The notes under the pieces: model-generated
Told to the model about the DNA's origin: nothing
The model's database searches: none
Seen by the model: only the letters and a program-made list of their open reading frames with translations
In this document: piece after piece, positions 13,614-20,525 of the stretch
Position numbering within the stretch: the first letter of the stretch is position 1
Layout of the letters: every line of letters starts with the position of its first letter
NCBI GenBank assembly: GCA_021827255.1
Contig: JAKAWO010000013.1
Location: 1 to 20,525 of the forward strand
DNA length: 20,525 nucleotides
Direction of reading: 5' to 3'
Origin: Acidobacteriota bacterium
GTDB lineage: Bacteria > Acidobacteriota > Terriglobia > UBA7540
Translations under genes and position numbers: made by a program

Positions 13614-15314
13614 GTGCGCACCAGACGGTTTGTGACCCTGGCGGCGGTTGTTTCCGCGGTGTCGGCCCTCGCCATTTTCTCGCCCCCCCCCCATGCTCAG
13701 GGCTTGACGGGCCCGGGAACCGCCCTGAACATCACACCCGAGATTACGCAGGATCAGCATCACGACGTATCGCCCCCGCTGCGGGACGTTGCACCGGTCG
13801 AGCCACCAGCGGTACGGCGCGCGATCCCGCTCCTCGGATTCGTGCTTCCTGCGGGGCAAAACCCGCCCACGGGCCTGACCCAGGACATGGTGCTCCAGCA
13901 GTCCATTGGCCAGGCGTTCGCAGGCGCCATAGGCCTTAACTTCGACGGGATAAGCGCCGACGGGGTCATTCCTCCGGACAGCACTGGTGCCGTGGGGAGC
14001 AGCCAGTTCGTACAGTGGGCAAACGAGCGGCTCGCCGTGTACAGCAAGACGGACGGGTCGCTTGTCTATGGCCCGTCGTACGGGGCGGCCTTGTACAGCG
14101 GTTTCGGGGGCCTGTGCGAGGACTCGAACACGGAGGCGGACGGCATCATACGGTATGACCATTTTTCTGGACGGTGGCTAATATCCTTCTTGGCCTACAA
14201 CTACAGCTCCGGCATCCAGTTCCCCGTGAACCATTGCATCGCCGTCTCGCAGACCTCGGACGCGACCGGCCAGTACAACCGGTACGCCTACTCCTTCTCC
14301 GATCTACCGGACTATCCGAAAATGGGAGTCTGGCCTAACGGCCCGTACGCCGACATGTACGGGGGATACTACGCCACGTACAACATGTTTACGCCGGGCC
14401 TTAGCTGGATCGGGGCGAGACTCTGCGCTTATGACCGCAACGCGATGATGGACGGCGCTTCGGCGGCTCAGGTATGCGTGCAGCTTGGCTCGTACTCCCC
14501 CTGCCCCCCGTTCTCGTTTTGCGGGAGTTTCCTCCCCGCGGACGAGGACGGTAACCCCGGCCCATACCAGAACGAGCCCGAGTACATGCTGAACCTTGGA
14601 AACCAACAGCAGATCGGACGGATCCTCTACAACGTGGATTTCACGCAAAGCCCCCCAGTGGTAACAACGCAGCAGCTCTCACCCCTGGATACCGCCTACT
14701 TCTTGCCAGCCTGCGACAGCCAAGCGCCAAAATTCAACTGCGTGGCGCAGCCGGGCACGGGCCAGACGCTTGACGCGCTGTCGGACCGGCTCATGGACCG
14801 TGCCGCCTACCGACACTTTTATACTGCTGGCTACGAGGACATCGTTCTCACGCACTCGGTCCAGGGGACCTACGGGCAGCAGGACGACTACTCAGGAATC
14901 CGGTGGTACGAGCTACGATGGTCTCCGTTCACCGACAACCCCACCATCTATCAGCAGGGCACCTTCCGGCCCAACACCAACTACCGGTGGATGGGCAGCA
15001 TCGCGATGGACGGGGCTGGCGACATCGCGGTCGGGTTCAGCCTCTCCAGCAACCTGAACCATCCCTCGATTTTCGTGACGGGCCGGACCCCCAGCGACGC
15101 CCCGGGCACGATGGAGCAGGATATCGCCGTGATTCGCGGCTCGGGATCGCAGGTCGGCGATCAAAATGCCGATCGTTGGGGGGACTACAGCAGCATGACG
15201 GTTGATTCGGTGGACGATTGCACGTTTTGGTACACGAACGAGTACCTGCCGAGCAACGGCGAGTACGACGCGTGGCACACGCGCATCGCCACATTTAAGT
15301 TTCCGGGCTGCTAG
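13614..15314 (+). CDS. Large secreted protein of unknown function
   Basis: Exported protein of 566 residues; I cannot assign a function. GTG 13614 has AGGAGG 6 nt upstream. The N-terminus has Arg residues, a hydrophobic stretch (FVTLAAVVSAVSALAIF) and a likely signal cleavage near AHAQ/G-type sequence at about residues 28-30. The mature part includes GVIPPDSTGAVGSSQFVQWAN (about 116-136), many Tyr/Trp/Gly-rich segments and, near the end, DRWGDYSSMTVDSVDDCTFW from residue 520. Such repeated aromatic strands suggest a beta-propeller or similar all-beta fold, and paired cysteines suggest an oxidising location. The DRWGDYS motif occurs, as far as I recall, in other unnamed extracellular proteins. 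A run of ten C (13683-13692) sits in the signal-peptide coding region, so slippage would switch the gene off. A small outer-membrane barrel gene follows at once. Confidence 0.85.
   Translation: MRTRRFVTLAAVVSAVSALAIFSPPPHAQGLTGPGTALNITPEITQDQHHDVSPPLRDVAPVEPPAVRRAIPLLGFVLPAGQNPPTGLTQDMVLQQSIGQAFAGAIGLNFDGISADGVIPPDSTGAVGSSQFVQWANERLAVYSKTDGSLVYGPSYGAALYSGFGGLCEDSNTEADGIIRYDHFSGRWLISFLAYNYSSGIQFPVNHCIAVSQTSDATGQYNRYAYSFSDLPDYPKMGVWPNGPYADMYGGYYATYNMFTPGLSWIGARLCAYDRNAMMDGASAAQVCVQLGSYSPCPPFSFCGSFLPADEDGNPGPYQNEPEYMLNLGNQQQIGRILYNVDFTQSPPVVTTQQLSPLDTAYFLPACDSQAPKFNCVAQPGTGQTLDALSDRLMDRAAYRHFYTAGYEDIVLTHSVQGTYGQQDDYSGIRWYELRWSPFTDNPTIYQQGTFRPNTNYRWMGSIAMDGAGDIAVGFSLSSNLNHPSIFVTGRTPSDAPGTMEQDIAVIRGSGSQVGDQNADRWGDYSSMTVDSVDDCTFWYTNEYLPSNGEYDAWHTRIATFKFPGC
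13683..13692 (+). repeat. Homopolymeric C10 tract inside the secreted-protein gene
   Basis: Ten consecutive C bases at codons 24-27 (Pro-Pro-Pro and the first base of His) in the signal-peptide region. Gain or loss of one base shifts the frame before the mature protein. Confidence 0.9.
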
Positions 15315-15409
15315 TGACCCTGGCTCGCCCCCTGCGTAGGCGTTCCCCGCTCCCCGCGGGCCGGCGCCGAGGGGCGCTGGCAACGAAGAGGGGGGGAGGG
15401 AAGACGATC

Positions 15410-16021
15410 TTGAGACTCACACTCGGTGTCGTTCTACTACCGCTCCTCTCCGCCACGCTTGCGCTTGCGCAGGGCGGGCCAAAGGTCGAGGTTTTCGGAG
15501 GCTACTCGTTTCTAAGGGCCAGCCCTGCCCAGTCAGGCGCGTTCACGTCCGACGGTTGGGATGCGTCGGTTGTCGGCATGGTGACGCGCTGGCTTGGCGC
15601 CGAGGCAAACGTCAGCGATCACTACGGCACGTCCCCGCAGGACATTGGGGGAATCAGCCCCAACCCTCTGGGCACGCCGATCCCTTACGCAACGGGCTTC
15701 GCCTTTCTGTTCGGGCCTCACATATTGTACAACAGGGCTTCGAGGCTGGCGCCGTTCGCACACGCTCTCGTCGGAGGGGTCCGCGGCAAGGGGACCAACC
15801 TATCGACCGACATAGCATGCGGGCCGGCGCTCAGCCCTTGCGCCGTTTCGCGATCTCAAACAGCCCTCGGTATGATGCTGGGGGGCGGGCTCGACTGGCG
15901 GCTGAATCGAAGCAGCTCGATCCGCCTCATTCAGGTGGACTACCAAAGAGCCAACTTCACGGGTAATCCCCAGAACAACGTTGTGGTGTCCGCCGGGCTG
16001 GTGCTCACTTTTGGGAACTAG
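15410..16021 (+). CDS. Small outer-membrane beta-barrel protein (OmpA/OprF-like porin domain)
   Basis: About 203 residues from TTG 15410. A clear signal peptide (LRLTLGVVLLPLLSATLALAQ) leads into KVEVFGGYSFLRA, the usual first strand of the OMP beta-barrel family, then alternating strands such as DASVVGMVTRWLGAEANVSDHYG, RLAPFAHALVGGVRG, LGMMLGGGLDWRLNRS and a final strand VVVSAGLVLTFGN. Eight strands are likely. The frame is open back to GTG 15314, which overlaps the stop of the secreted-protein gene; that start would put a 32-residue basic stretch before the signal peptide. TTG is preferred because a G-rich purine run (15390-15400) lies about 10 nt upstream. Tight linkage makes an operon with the secreted protein likely. 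No OmpA peptidoglycan-binding domain follows. Exact role unknown. Confidence 0.82.
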   Translation: MRLTLGVVLLPLLSATLALAQGGPKVEVFGGYSFLRASPAQSGAFTSDGWDASVVGMVTRWLGAEANVSDHYGTSPQDIGGISPNPLGTPIPYATGFAFLFGPHILYNRASRLAPFAHALVGGVRGKGTNLSTDIACGPALSPCAVSRSQTALGMMLGGGLDWRLNRSSSIRLIQVDYQRANFTGNPQNNVVVSAGLVLTFGN

Positions 16022-16028
16022 GGAGCCG

Positions 16029-16046
16029 ACGCGGCTCGGGCCGCGT
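16029..16046 (+). terminator. GC-rich stem-loop after the beta-barrel gene
   Basis: ACGCGGC (16029-16035), TCGG loop, GCCGCGT (16040-16046): a perfect 7-bp stem with a tetraloop, 8 nt after the stop codon. No T-run follows, so termination may be inefficient or depend on other factors. The remaining sequence to 16208 shows nothing I can assign. Confidence 0.45.
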
Positions 16047-16208
16047 TCGACGCAAGGGCCCGCCACGAGGTTCGGAGTTCGCCGAGTTTCAATCTTCATC
16101 GCAAAGCAAAGCGCGGATGTAAATCCCGCCAGAGGCAGAAAAAGCCGCGGACGATCTGAGGAGCGAAAGTCTGCGCTGTCAGCTACCGGGGCGCGCAGGG
16201 GGGCGCCG

Positions 16209-16682
16209 CTACGGCAAATGGCAGGAGGCAAGGCCGCGCTTTTCCAAGTACTGTTGGTGATATTCTTCCGCGCGCCAGAATTCGGCCCTGGAAACGATTT
16301 CGGTGACAATGGGCCGTCGAAACGCACCCGATTTCTCGAGCTTTTCCTTCGATGCACGGGCTGCCGCTTCCTGCGCCGGCGAATGGAAAAAGATCACTGA
16401 ACGATATTGCGTGCCCGTGTCGGGGCCTTGGCGGTTGAGCTGGGTTGGGTCGTGAATTGTCCAGAACGTTTCGAGCAAAGCCTCGTAGGAAACCCGGGCG
16501 GGGTCGAATTCCACCTGGACGACCTCGGCGTGGCCGGTTCGGTCTGTGCAGACGTCGCGATAAGTGGGGTTCGAGAACGTGCCGCCCATGTAGCCGACCG
16601 TGGTTGCCGCGACGCCCGGCACCCCGCGAAACGCGGTTTCCACCCCCCAAAAACACCCTGCGCCAAAAGTCGCTCGCTCCAT
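16209..16682 (-). CDS. msrA: Peptide-methionine (S)-S-oxide reductase MsrA
   Basis: Reduces methionine-S-sulfoxide in proteins, a repair function against oxidative damage. The 157-residue product begins MERATFGAGCFWGVETAFRG with catalytic Cys10 in the GCFWG motif, followed by VGYMGG, NPTYRDVCTDRTGHAEVVQV and HDPTQLNRQGPDTGTQYRS, all canonical. The C-terminal EYHQQYLEKRGLASCHLP has Cys154 as a probable resolving cysteine. Start ATG 16682 is supported by AGGAGG about 7 nt upstream. It is monocistronic and divergent from the aldehyde dehydrogenase gene; a weak promoter (TTGCAA at 16731-16726, TTAAAT at 16707-16702, 18-bp spacer) may serve it. Confidence 0.96.
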   Translation of the reverse strand: MERATFGAGCFWGVETAFRGVPGVAATTVGYMGGTFSNPTYRDVCTDRTGHAEVVQVEFDPARVSYEALLETFWTIHDPTQLNRQGPDTGTQYRSVIFFHSPAQEAAARASKEKLEKSGAFRRPIVTEIVSRAEFWRAEEYHQQYLEKRGLASCHLP

Positions 16683-16865
16683 GACGTTCCTCCTGAAGCT
16701 AATTTAACCCATTAAGGGCTGTAAATTGCAATCGGGATGTTTGATTGAGCAACGTTTTTCGGAGGCTGGGTCTTTGCCAGGAGCGATGGGCGCGCGGCGG
16801 AGCTTTCGCCAGGGCGCTCTCGCTACCCTGCGCGTTCCGCCTAACGCCTGCCGTAGCTGATTCGC

Positions 16866-16871
16866 TATAAT
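16866..16871 (+). promoter_or_regulatory. -10 box for the aldehyde dehydrogenase gene
   Basis: Exact TATAAT at 16866-16871, 31 nt before the GTG start and 19 nt before the GGGAGGA ribosome site (16890-16896). No good -35 at 16-18 bp. The two elements together fix a leader of about 25 nt and a start at GTG 16903 rather than TTG 16888. Confidence 0.55.
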
Positions 16872-16902
16872 AGCCTTATCCCGGCGCTTGGGAGGACAAG
16901 CG

Positions 16903-18462
16903 GTGCAGCTCTCTGAGTTTCGTAATGAACCCTTGAGCGATTTCAGGGGCAACCCGGAACAGTCCCGGAGGATGACGGAGGCGATTAAGCGGGTCCGAAG
17001 GGAACTGGGACGAGAATATCCGATCGTCGTCGGCGACGAGCGAATCAAGAGCAAAGAGAAATTCTACTCCACCAACCCCGCCCACAGGACGGAGCGGGTG
17101 GGAACATTCGCGAAGGCGACCGAGGAGCTGGCCGAGCGAGCGGTGCTTGAGGCCGACCGAGCATTCGTAAGCTGGGGCAGAACTCCCACCGACGAGCGGG
17201 CCGGGTTGCTGCTCAAGACGGCGCGGATTCTCCGAGATCGCAAATACGAGTTCGCGGCTTGGGAAGTGTTCGAGGTCGGAAAGCCGTGGGCGGAAGCGGA
17301 CGCCGACGTAGCCGAGGCGATTGACTTCTGCGAGTTCTACGCGCGAGAAATGCTGCGCCTCGATGGACCTCAGCCGGTCACGGCGGTTCGGGGCGAAAAG
17401 AATTCTCTGAAGTACATTCCACTGGGTGTGAGCATTGTGATTCCGCCGTGGAACTTTCCGCTGGCCATTTTGACGGGCATGACGACGGCGGCCCTGGTCG
17501 CCGGAAACACGGTCGTTCTGAAACCCTCCAGCGATTCGCCCACCGTCGCCACCAAGCTCTTTGAGGCGCTCGAAGAAGTGAGCGTGCCGCCCGGGGTGGT
17601 GAATTTTCTCCCCGGACCGGGCTCGGCGGTCGGCCATGCGCTGGTCGCGCACCCGCGCACGCGTCTGGTCGCGTTTACGGGGTCAAAGCAGGTTGGGCTC
17701 GGCATCAACGAGCTGGCCGCGCGCCCCGTGCCAGGCCAGATTTGGATCAAACGGGTGATCGCCGAGATGGGCGGGAAAGACGCCATTATCGTGGATAGCG
17801 AAGCCGACCTTGAGGCAGCCGTCGAAGGCGTGACGGTCTCCGCCTTTGGATTCCAGGGCCAGAAATGCTCTGCCTGCTCGCGAGCCATCGTGGCCGAGCC
17901 GGTCTATGATGAATTCCTCGCGCGGCTGAAGGACCGGGTGGAAAGAATCCGCGTGGGCGACCCCGCAGAAGCCGAAACCGATATGGGACCCGTCATCAAC
18001 GAGCGTGCCAGAAAGTCTATCCTGGAGTATATCGAGATCGGCAAACAGGAGGGACGGCTGCTGACCGGCGGGAAAGAACTGGACGGGCCGGGCGAGTTCG
18101 TCGCCCCCACGGTGATTGCGGACGTGCCGCCCCAGGCACGGGTGGCGCAAGAAGAGATTTTTGGGCCGGTCTTGGCAGTTATCAAGGCGGCGGACTTCGA
18201 CGCGGCGCTCGACATCGCCAACAACACCGAATATGGTTTGACCGGCGCCGTTTATACTCAGAGCAGGGCCAAGATCGAAAAGGCGGCGGAGCGATTCCAC
18301 GTGGGCAATCTCTACTTCAACCGTAAGTGTACGGGGGCGCTCGTCGGCGGGCATCCCTTCGGCGGATTCAATATGTCGGGAACCGACTCGAAGGCGGGCG
18401 GGCGGGATTACCTCCTTCTATTTACCCAGGCGAAGGCCATCAGCGAAAAGGTGGCGACTTGA
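16903..18462 (+). CDS. 1-pyrroline-5-carboxylate dehydrogenase-type aldehyde dehydrogenase
   Basis: NAD(P)-dependent oxidation of L-glutamate gamma-semialdehyde to glutamate, the last step of proline (and arginine) catabolism, is the likely reaction; the protein resembles the stand-alone RocA/PruA type. The 519 residues include FYSTNPAHRTERVGTFAKAT at the N-terminus, the cofactor-binding PPWNFPLAILTGMTTAALVAG and VVLKPSSDSP, general-base Glu288 in AEMGGKDAIIV, catalytic Cys322 in GFQGQKCSACSRAIV, and the C-terminal EEIFGPVLAVIKA and GGHPFGGFNMSGTDSKAGG. The QKCSACSRA form of the active site is typical of P5C dehydrogenases. Start is GTG 16903, set by GGAGG 7 nt upstream. No proline dehydrogenase (putA/prodh) gene lies in the window, so the pathway partner is elsewhere or the substrate differs. 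Confidence 0.9.
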   Translation: MQLSEFRNEPLSDFRGNPEQSRRMTEAIKRVRRELGREYPIVVGDERIKSKEKFYSTNPAHRTERVGTFAKATEELAERAVLEADRAFVSWGRTPTDERAGLLLKTARILRDRKYEFAAWEVFEVGKPWAEADADVAEAIDFCEFYAREMLRLDGPQPVTAVRGEKNSLKYIPLGVSIVIPPWNFPLAILTGMTTAALVAGNTVVLKPSSDSPTVATKLFEALEEVSVPPGVVNFLPGPGSAVGHALVAHPRTRLVAFTGSKQVGLGINELAARPVPGQIWIKRVIAEMGGKDAIIVDSEADLEAAVEGVTVSAFGFQGQKCSACSRAIVAEPVYDEFLARLKDRVERIRVGDPAEAETDMGPVINERARKSILEYIEIGKQEGRLLTGGKELDGPGEFVAPTVIADVPPQARVAQEEIFGPVLAVIKAADFDAALDIANNTEYGLTGAVYTQSRAKIEKAAERFHVGNLYFNRKCTGALVGGHPFGGFNMSGTDSKAGGRDYLLLFTQAKAISEKVAT

Positions 18463-18550
18463 GAGGGTTGAAGGATTATCGGTGGCGTGGAGGGCGCGGA
18501 CGGCGCATTTCGCGAGCCAAAGGAAATTTCCGAGCCGAAACAGAGCCCTA

Positions 18551-18556
18551 TATAAC
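18551..18556 (+). promoter_or_regulatory. Candidate -10 box for the GGDEF gene
   Basis: TATAAC (5 of 6) at 18551-18556 in the 153-bp gap after the aldehyde dehydrogenase, with only a poor -35 (TTCCGA, 18528-18533). It would give a leader of about 50 nt. Confidence 0.35.
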
Positions 18557-18615
18557 GTCTGCCCCGGGTGGGCCGGCGCGGGAAGGCACGGCGCTCCGAC
18601 CGAAAGCGACTTGTC

Positions 18616-19470
18616 ATGGCTGAAGCGAAGGGAAAACCCGCCCAGCACCAGGACTTGTTTGAGAGGCTAGGGCCGGATGCCCGGCTGCAACTTGAAATTT
18701 CTGAGGTGGGTTCACGGAACCGGGACGTTTGGGTGATTACGATTTTTGCGGCGGTGGTGCTGGCGCTGGGCGCGGCATCCTTGATCAGCCCGAGGAGCTT
18801 CTGGCAATCGAATGAGATCGAGGTGGCGATTTCGCCGCAGGTTCTCTTTATCCTGATGGTCGCCCTGGTGATGGTTTCGCTCTACTTCATGCGACGCGAG
18901 ACCGAGAACCGGCGATTGCGGCTCGCCAACCTGGAGCGCACCTTGGCCCGCAACTCAGAGCGCTCGGCGGGGCTGGTGGATTCGCTGACCAACGTCTTCA
19001 ACCGGAACTTTCTTTATGAACTGTTGCAGGGTGAAATCGCCCGGGCGGACCGGAACCAGCGGCCCCTGGCGCTGGTCATGTGCGACGTCAACCATTTCAA
19101 GCGAATCAACGATCGTTACGGCCACCTGATGGGCGACTACGTGCTGGCGCAGGTGGCGGCGATTCTGAAATATTGCGTGCGCGGATCGGACTACATCGTG
19201 CGGTACGGCGGCGATGAGTTCCTCATCATCCTACCGGAAACGGAGGACACCGGCGCCCAAATCGTGGTGCGGCGCATCCATCAGAAAGTCGCGGAATGGG
19301 ACCGGGAGAACCGCCTGGGTGAGTTGCCGATCTCTGTCAGCCTCGGCCTTTACCACCACGCCCCCGGGCAAGCGGCGGAGAAGGATCTCGCTGAGGCCGA
19401 TAGCCGTATGTACCAGGCCAAACAGGCCACCCATATCAGCGAAGCCGCTTCCGAATCGAGAGCGAAGTAG
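18616..19470 (+). CDS. Membrane-anchored GGDEF diguanylate cyclase
   Basis: Predicted to make cyclic di-GMP from two GTP. The 284-residue product has a hydrophilic N-terminus, two transmembrane helices (VWVITIFAAVVLALGAASLI, about 35-55, and VLFILMVALVMVSLYF, about 76-92), a short coiled linker (ENRRLRLANLERTLARNSE) and a GGDEF domain from about 118. It starts DSLTNVFNRNFL, has DVNHFKRINDRYGHLMGD, and carries an intact GGDEF at 198-202. The inhibitory I-site RxxD (Arg189-Asp192) lies exactly five residues before it, so both activity and product feedback are expected. There is no sensory domain large enough to name between the helices. ATG 18616 is preferred over an upstream in-frame GTG at 18568. 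Convergent with the next gene. Confidence 0.92.
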   Translation: MAEAKGKPAQHQDLFERLGPDARLQLEISEVGSRNRDVWVITIFAAVVLALGAASLISPRSFWQSNEIEVAISPQVLFILMVALVMVSLYFMRRETENRRLRLANLERTLARNSERSAGLVDSLTNVFNRNFLYELLQGEIARADRNQRPLALVMCDVNHFKRINDRYGHLMGDYVLAQVAAILKYCVRGSDYIVRYGGDEFLIILPETEDTGAQIVVRRIHQKVAEWDRENRLGELPISVSLGLYHHAPGQAAEKDLAEADSRMYQAKQATHISEAASESRAK

Positions 19471-19544
19471 TCGCGGGCGGCCCGGAACGCGGCTGCCAGC
19501 GCGCCTGATTGAACGAGGGCGCCAGGGCGTTGGGTTTGCACCGC

Positions 19545-20393
19545 TCATTGGCTGGCCCGAGGAGGGCGAGACGCGCCGGTAATGCCAAAGTCCCAAACGT
19601 CAATGTTCAGCTTGTGGGCTGCCATCAATTCACCGATGGCGTATTCGCCGGGCTTGAGCGGCTCAGTGGGGGTGAGTTTGAAAATACCGGGAGCGACTTC
19701 TGTCCGCTCGAGAGGGATGGTCTCCCGCAGCTCGCCGGATTTTCCCACCCCGATCCCCGTCTGAATCTTTTCAACCACTCGCTGACGGTGAAGAATCTTG
19801 AGCGGAATCAGCTCGGCCCGGGCGCCCCAGTTACTCGCCGCCTCAATGAAGAAGACAGGCTGCCGGACTGCGACGCGCACGGCGGCGCGAGCGCCCTGGA
19901 GAACCACCCAAGACCTGCCCTTGAGCAACGGGGCGGGAAGCGCCAGCGAGAGCGCCAGGCGCTTCTTGTCCCTCTTGACCTCGGCCGAGGATTGGACGAG
20001 CGGCCACACCACGTTGCCGTCAAAGAGATAAACGCCTTCAGCGGCCGGCAGCCCGATCCCTGGCTTAATCTGATAGCCGATGGGGGGAAGGCTGTCAAAC
20101 CGCTGGTCCTCAATCCGGCGGGCCTGCTGCAAGACTTTCTGCTGCGCGGCTTTCTCTTGCTGCTCGCCGCGCTCGGTAGCTGGAAAGTCAACCAGCGACT
20201 TGGGGATTTCCTCCCAGTCGCCGCGGTCCAAGCTGAAATAACGCACTCGATTGCCTTGCACGGTGTACGTCTTAACAAGCTGGTAGCTGCCGTCCTTGAG
20301 ATAGAGCTTGATCCCCACCGCCCTCAAGGAAACACACCCGATCAGGCCCACCAGGAGTGCCGAAGCAAGTTTCCACGGAACTCTCGCTCGCAT
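19545..20393 (-). CDS. Uncharacterised exported protein (possible lipoprotein)
   Basis: A 282-residue product I cannot name. Start ATG 20393 is chosen over ATG 20426 because AGAGGA precedes it at a normal distance. The N-terminus MRARVPWKLASALLVGLIGC is a signal peptide; LIGC fits a lipobox, so it may be a lipoprotein. The mature part begins IKLYLKDGSYQLVKTYTVQG and continues RVRYFSLDRGDWEEIPKSLV, a short beta-rich module that I have the impression recurs in Acidobacteriota proteins. After a charged Gln/Glu/Arg helix (about 75-100), the C-terminal half is a beta-rich region ending with LKPGEYAIGELMAAHKLNIDVWDFGI. No enzyme motif is visible. Convergent with the GGDEF gene, 74 bp apart, with no clear terminator between. 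Confidence 0.8.
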   Translation of the reverse strand: MRARVPWKLASALLVGLIGCVSLRAVGIKLYLKDGSYQLVKTYTVQGNRVRYFSLDRGDWEEIPKSLVDFPATERGEQQEKAAQQKVLQQARRIEDQRFDSLPPIGYQIKPGIGLPAAEGVYLFDGNVVWPLVQSSAEVKRDKKRLALSLALPAPLLKGRSWVVLQGARAAVRVAVRQPVFFIEAASNWGARAELIPLKILHRQRVVEKIQTGIGVGKSGELRETIPLERTEVAPGIFKLTPTEPLKPGEYAIGELMAAHKLNIDVWDFGITGASRPPRASQ

Positions 20394-20426
20394 CGCGGTC
20401 CTCTTCCGCTTTGATGCTAACTCCAT

Positions 20427-20525
20427 TGCCGATGCCGCATCAACTCGCAGATGAAACCCATTCGGATTTCTCGGGCGGAGATGGCAGGATGGTTTTCGAT
20501 CCGGCGCGCAAAATACGGTTCGCTC
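20427..20525. other. Right edge of window, no gene seen
   Basis: 99 bp upstream of the exported-protein gene. It may carry that gene's promoter or the edge of the next gene, but nothing can be assigned. Confidence 0.3.

Noticed and set aside
13278..14162. Upstream extension of the small cysteine-rich ORF to 353 codons
   Set aside because: The upstream part is antisense to the well-supported secreted-protein gene and has no recognisable sequence; only the last 58 codons look like protein.
19509..20414. A 301-codon plus-strand open frame opposite the exported-protein gene
   Set aside because: The minus-strand product has a signal peptide, a ribosome site and sensible composition; the plus-strand reading does not.

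Overview
This 20.5 kb window is bacterial chromosome: G+C-rich, densely coded, with many GTG or TTG starts. An Acidobacteriota-like organism is the best guess. The reasons are the recO-glyQ-glyS order, a stand-alone MglA-type GTPase, short heptamer repeats inside genes, and secreted proteins of a style common in that phylum. This placement is inference; no rRNA or tRNA gene is present to confirm it.

Layout: (1) 1-2676, minus strand: recO, then glyQ and glyS (glyS start overlaps the glyQ stop as GTGA and runs off the left edge), for recombination repair and glycyl-tRNA synthesis. (2) 2677-3404: 728 bp without a convincing gene, holding a cluster of DnaA-box-like sites and a good sigma70-type promoter for the next gene. 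(3) 3405-3989: MglA-family GTPase. (4) 4107-13030, plus strand: an OmpR-type response regulator and histidine kinase (ATGA overlap), then an outer-membrane factor, a periplasmic adaptor and an RND pump (adaptor and pump overlap by ATGA), then an ArsB/SLC13-like permease. This is a regulated tripartite efflux locus. The pump carries the Asp-Asp and Lys proton-relay residues of drug-type (HAE) pumps rather than a metal-type pattern. (5) 13101-16021: a small cysteine-rich ORF on the minus strand, then divergently a large secreted protein of unknown function with a run of ten C inside its signal-peptide region, followed by a small outer-membrane beta-barrel. (6) 16209-20393: msrA (minus); divergently a 1-pyrroline-5-carboxylate dehydrogenase-type aldehyde dehydrogenase and a membrane GGDEF protein; then, convergent, an uncharacterised exported protein.

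No CRISPR array, intact transposase, phage gene, rRNA or tRNA was seen. No clearly new multi-gene system was found. The most unusual items are the poly-C tract in the secreted-protein gene, the heptamer repeats that have become coding sequence in glyS and glyQ, the 58-residue cysteine-rich protein, and the DnaA-box-like cluster away from any dnaA gene.
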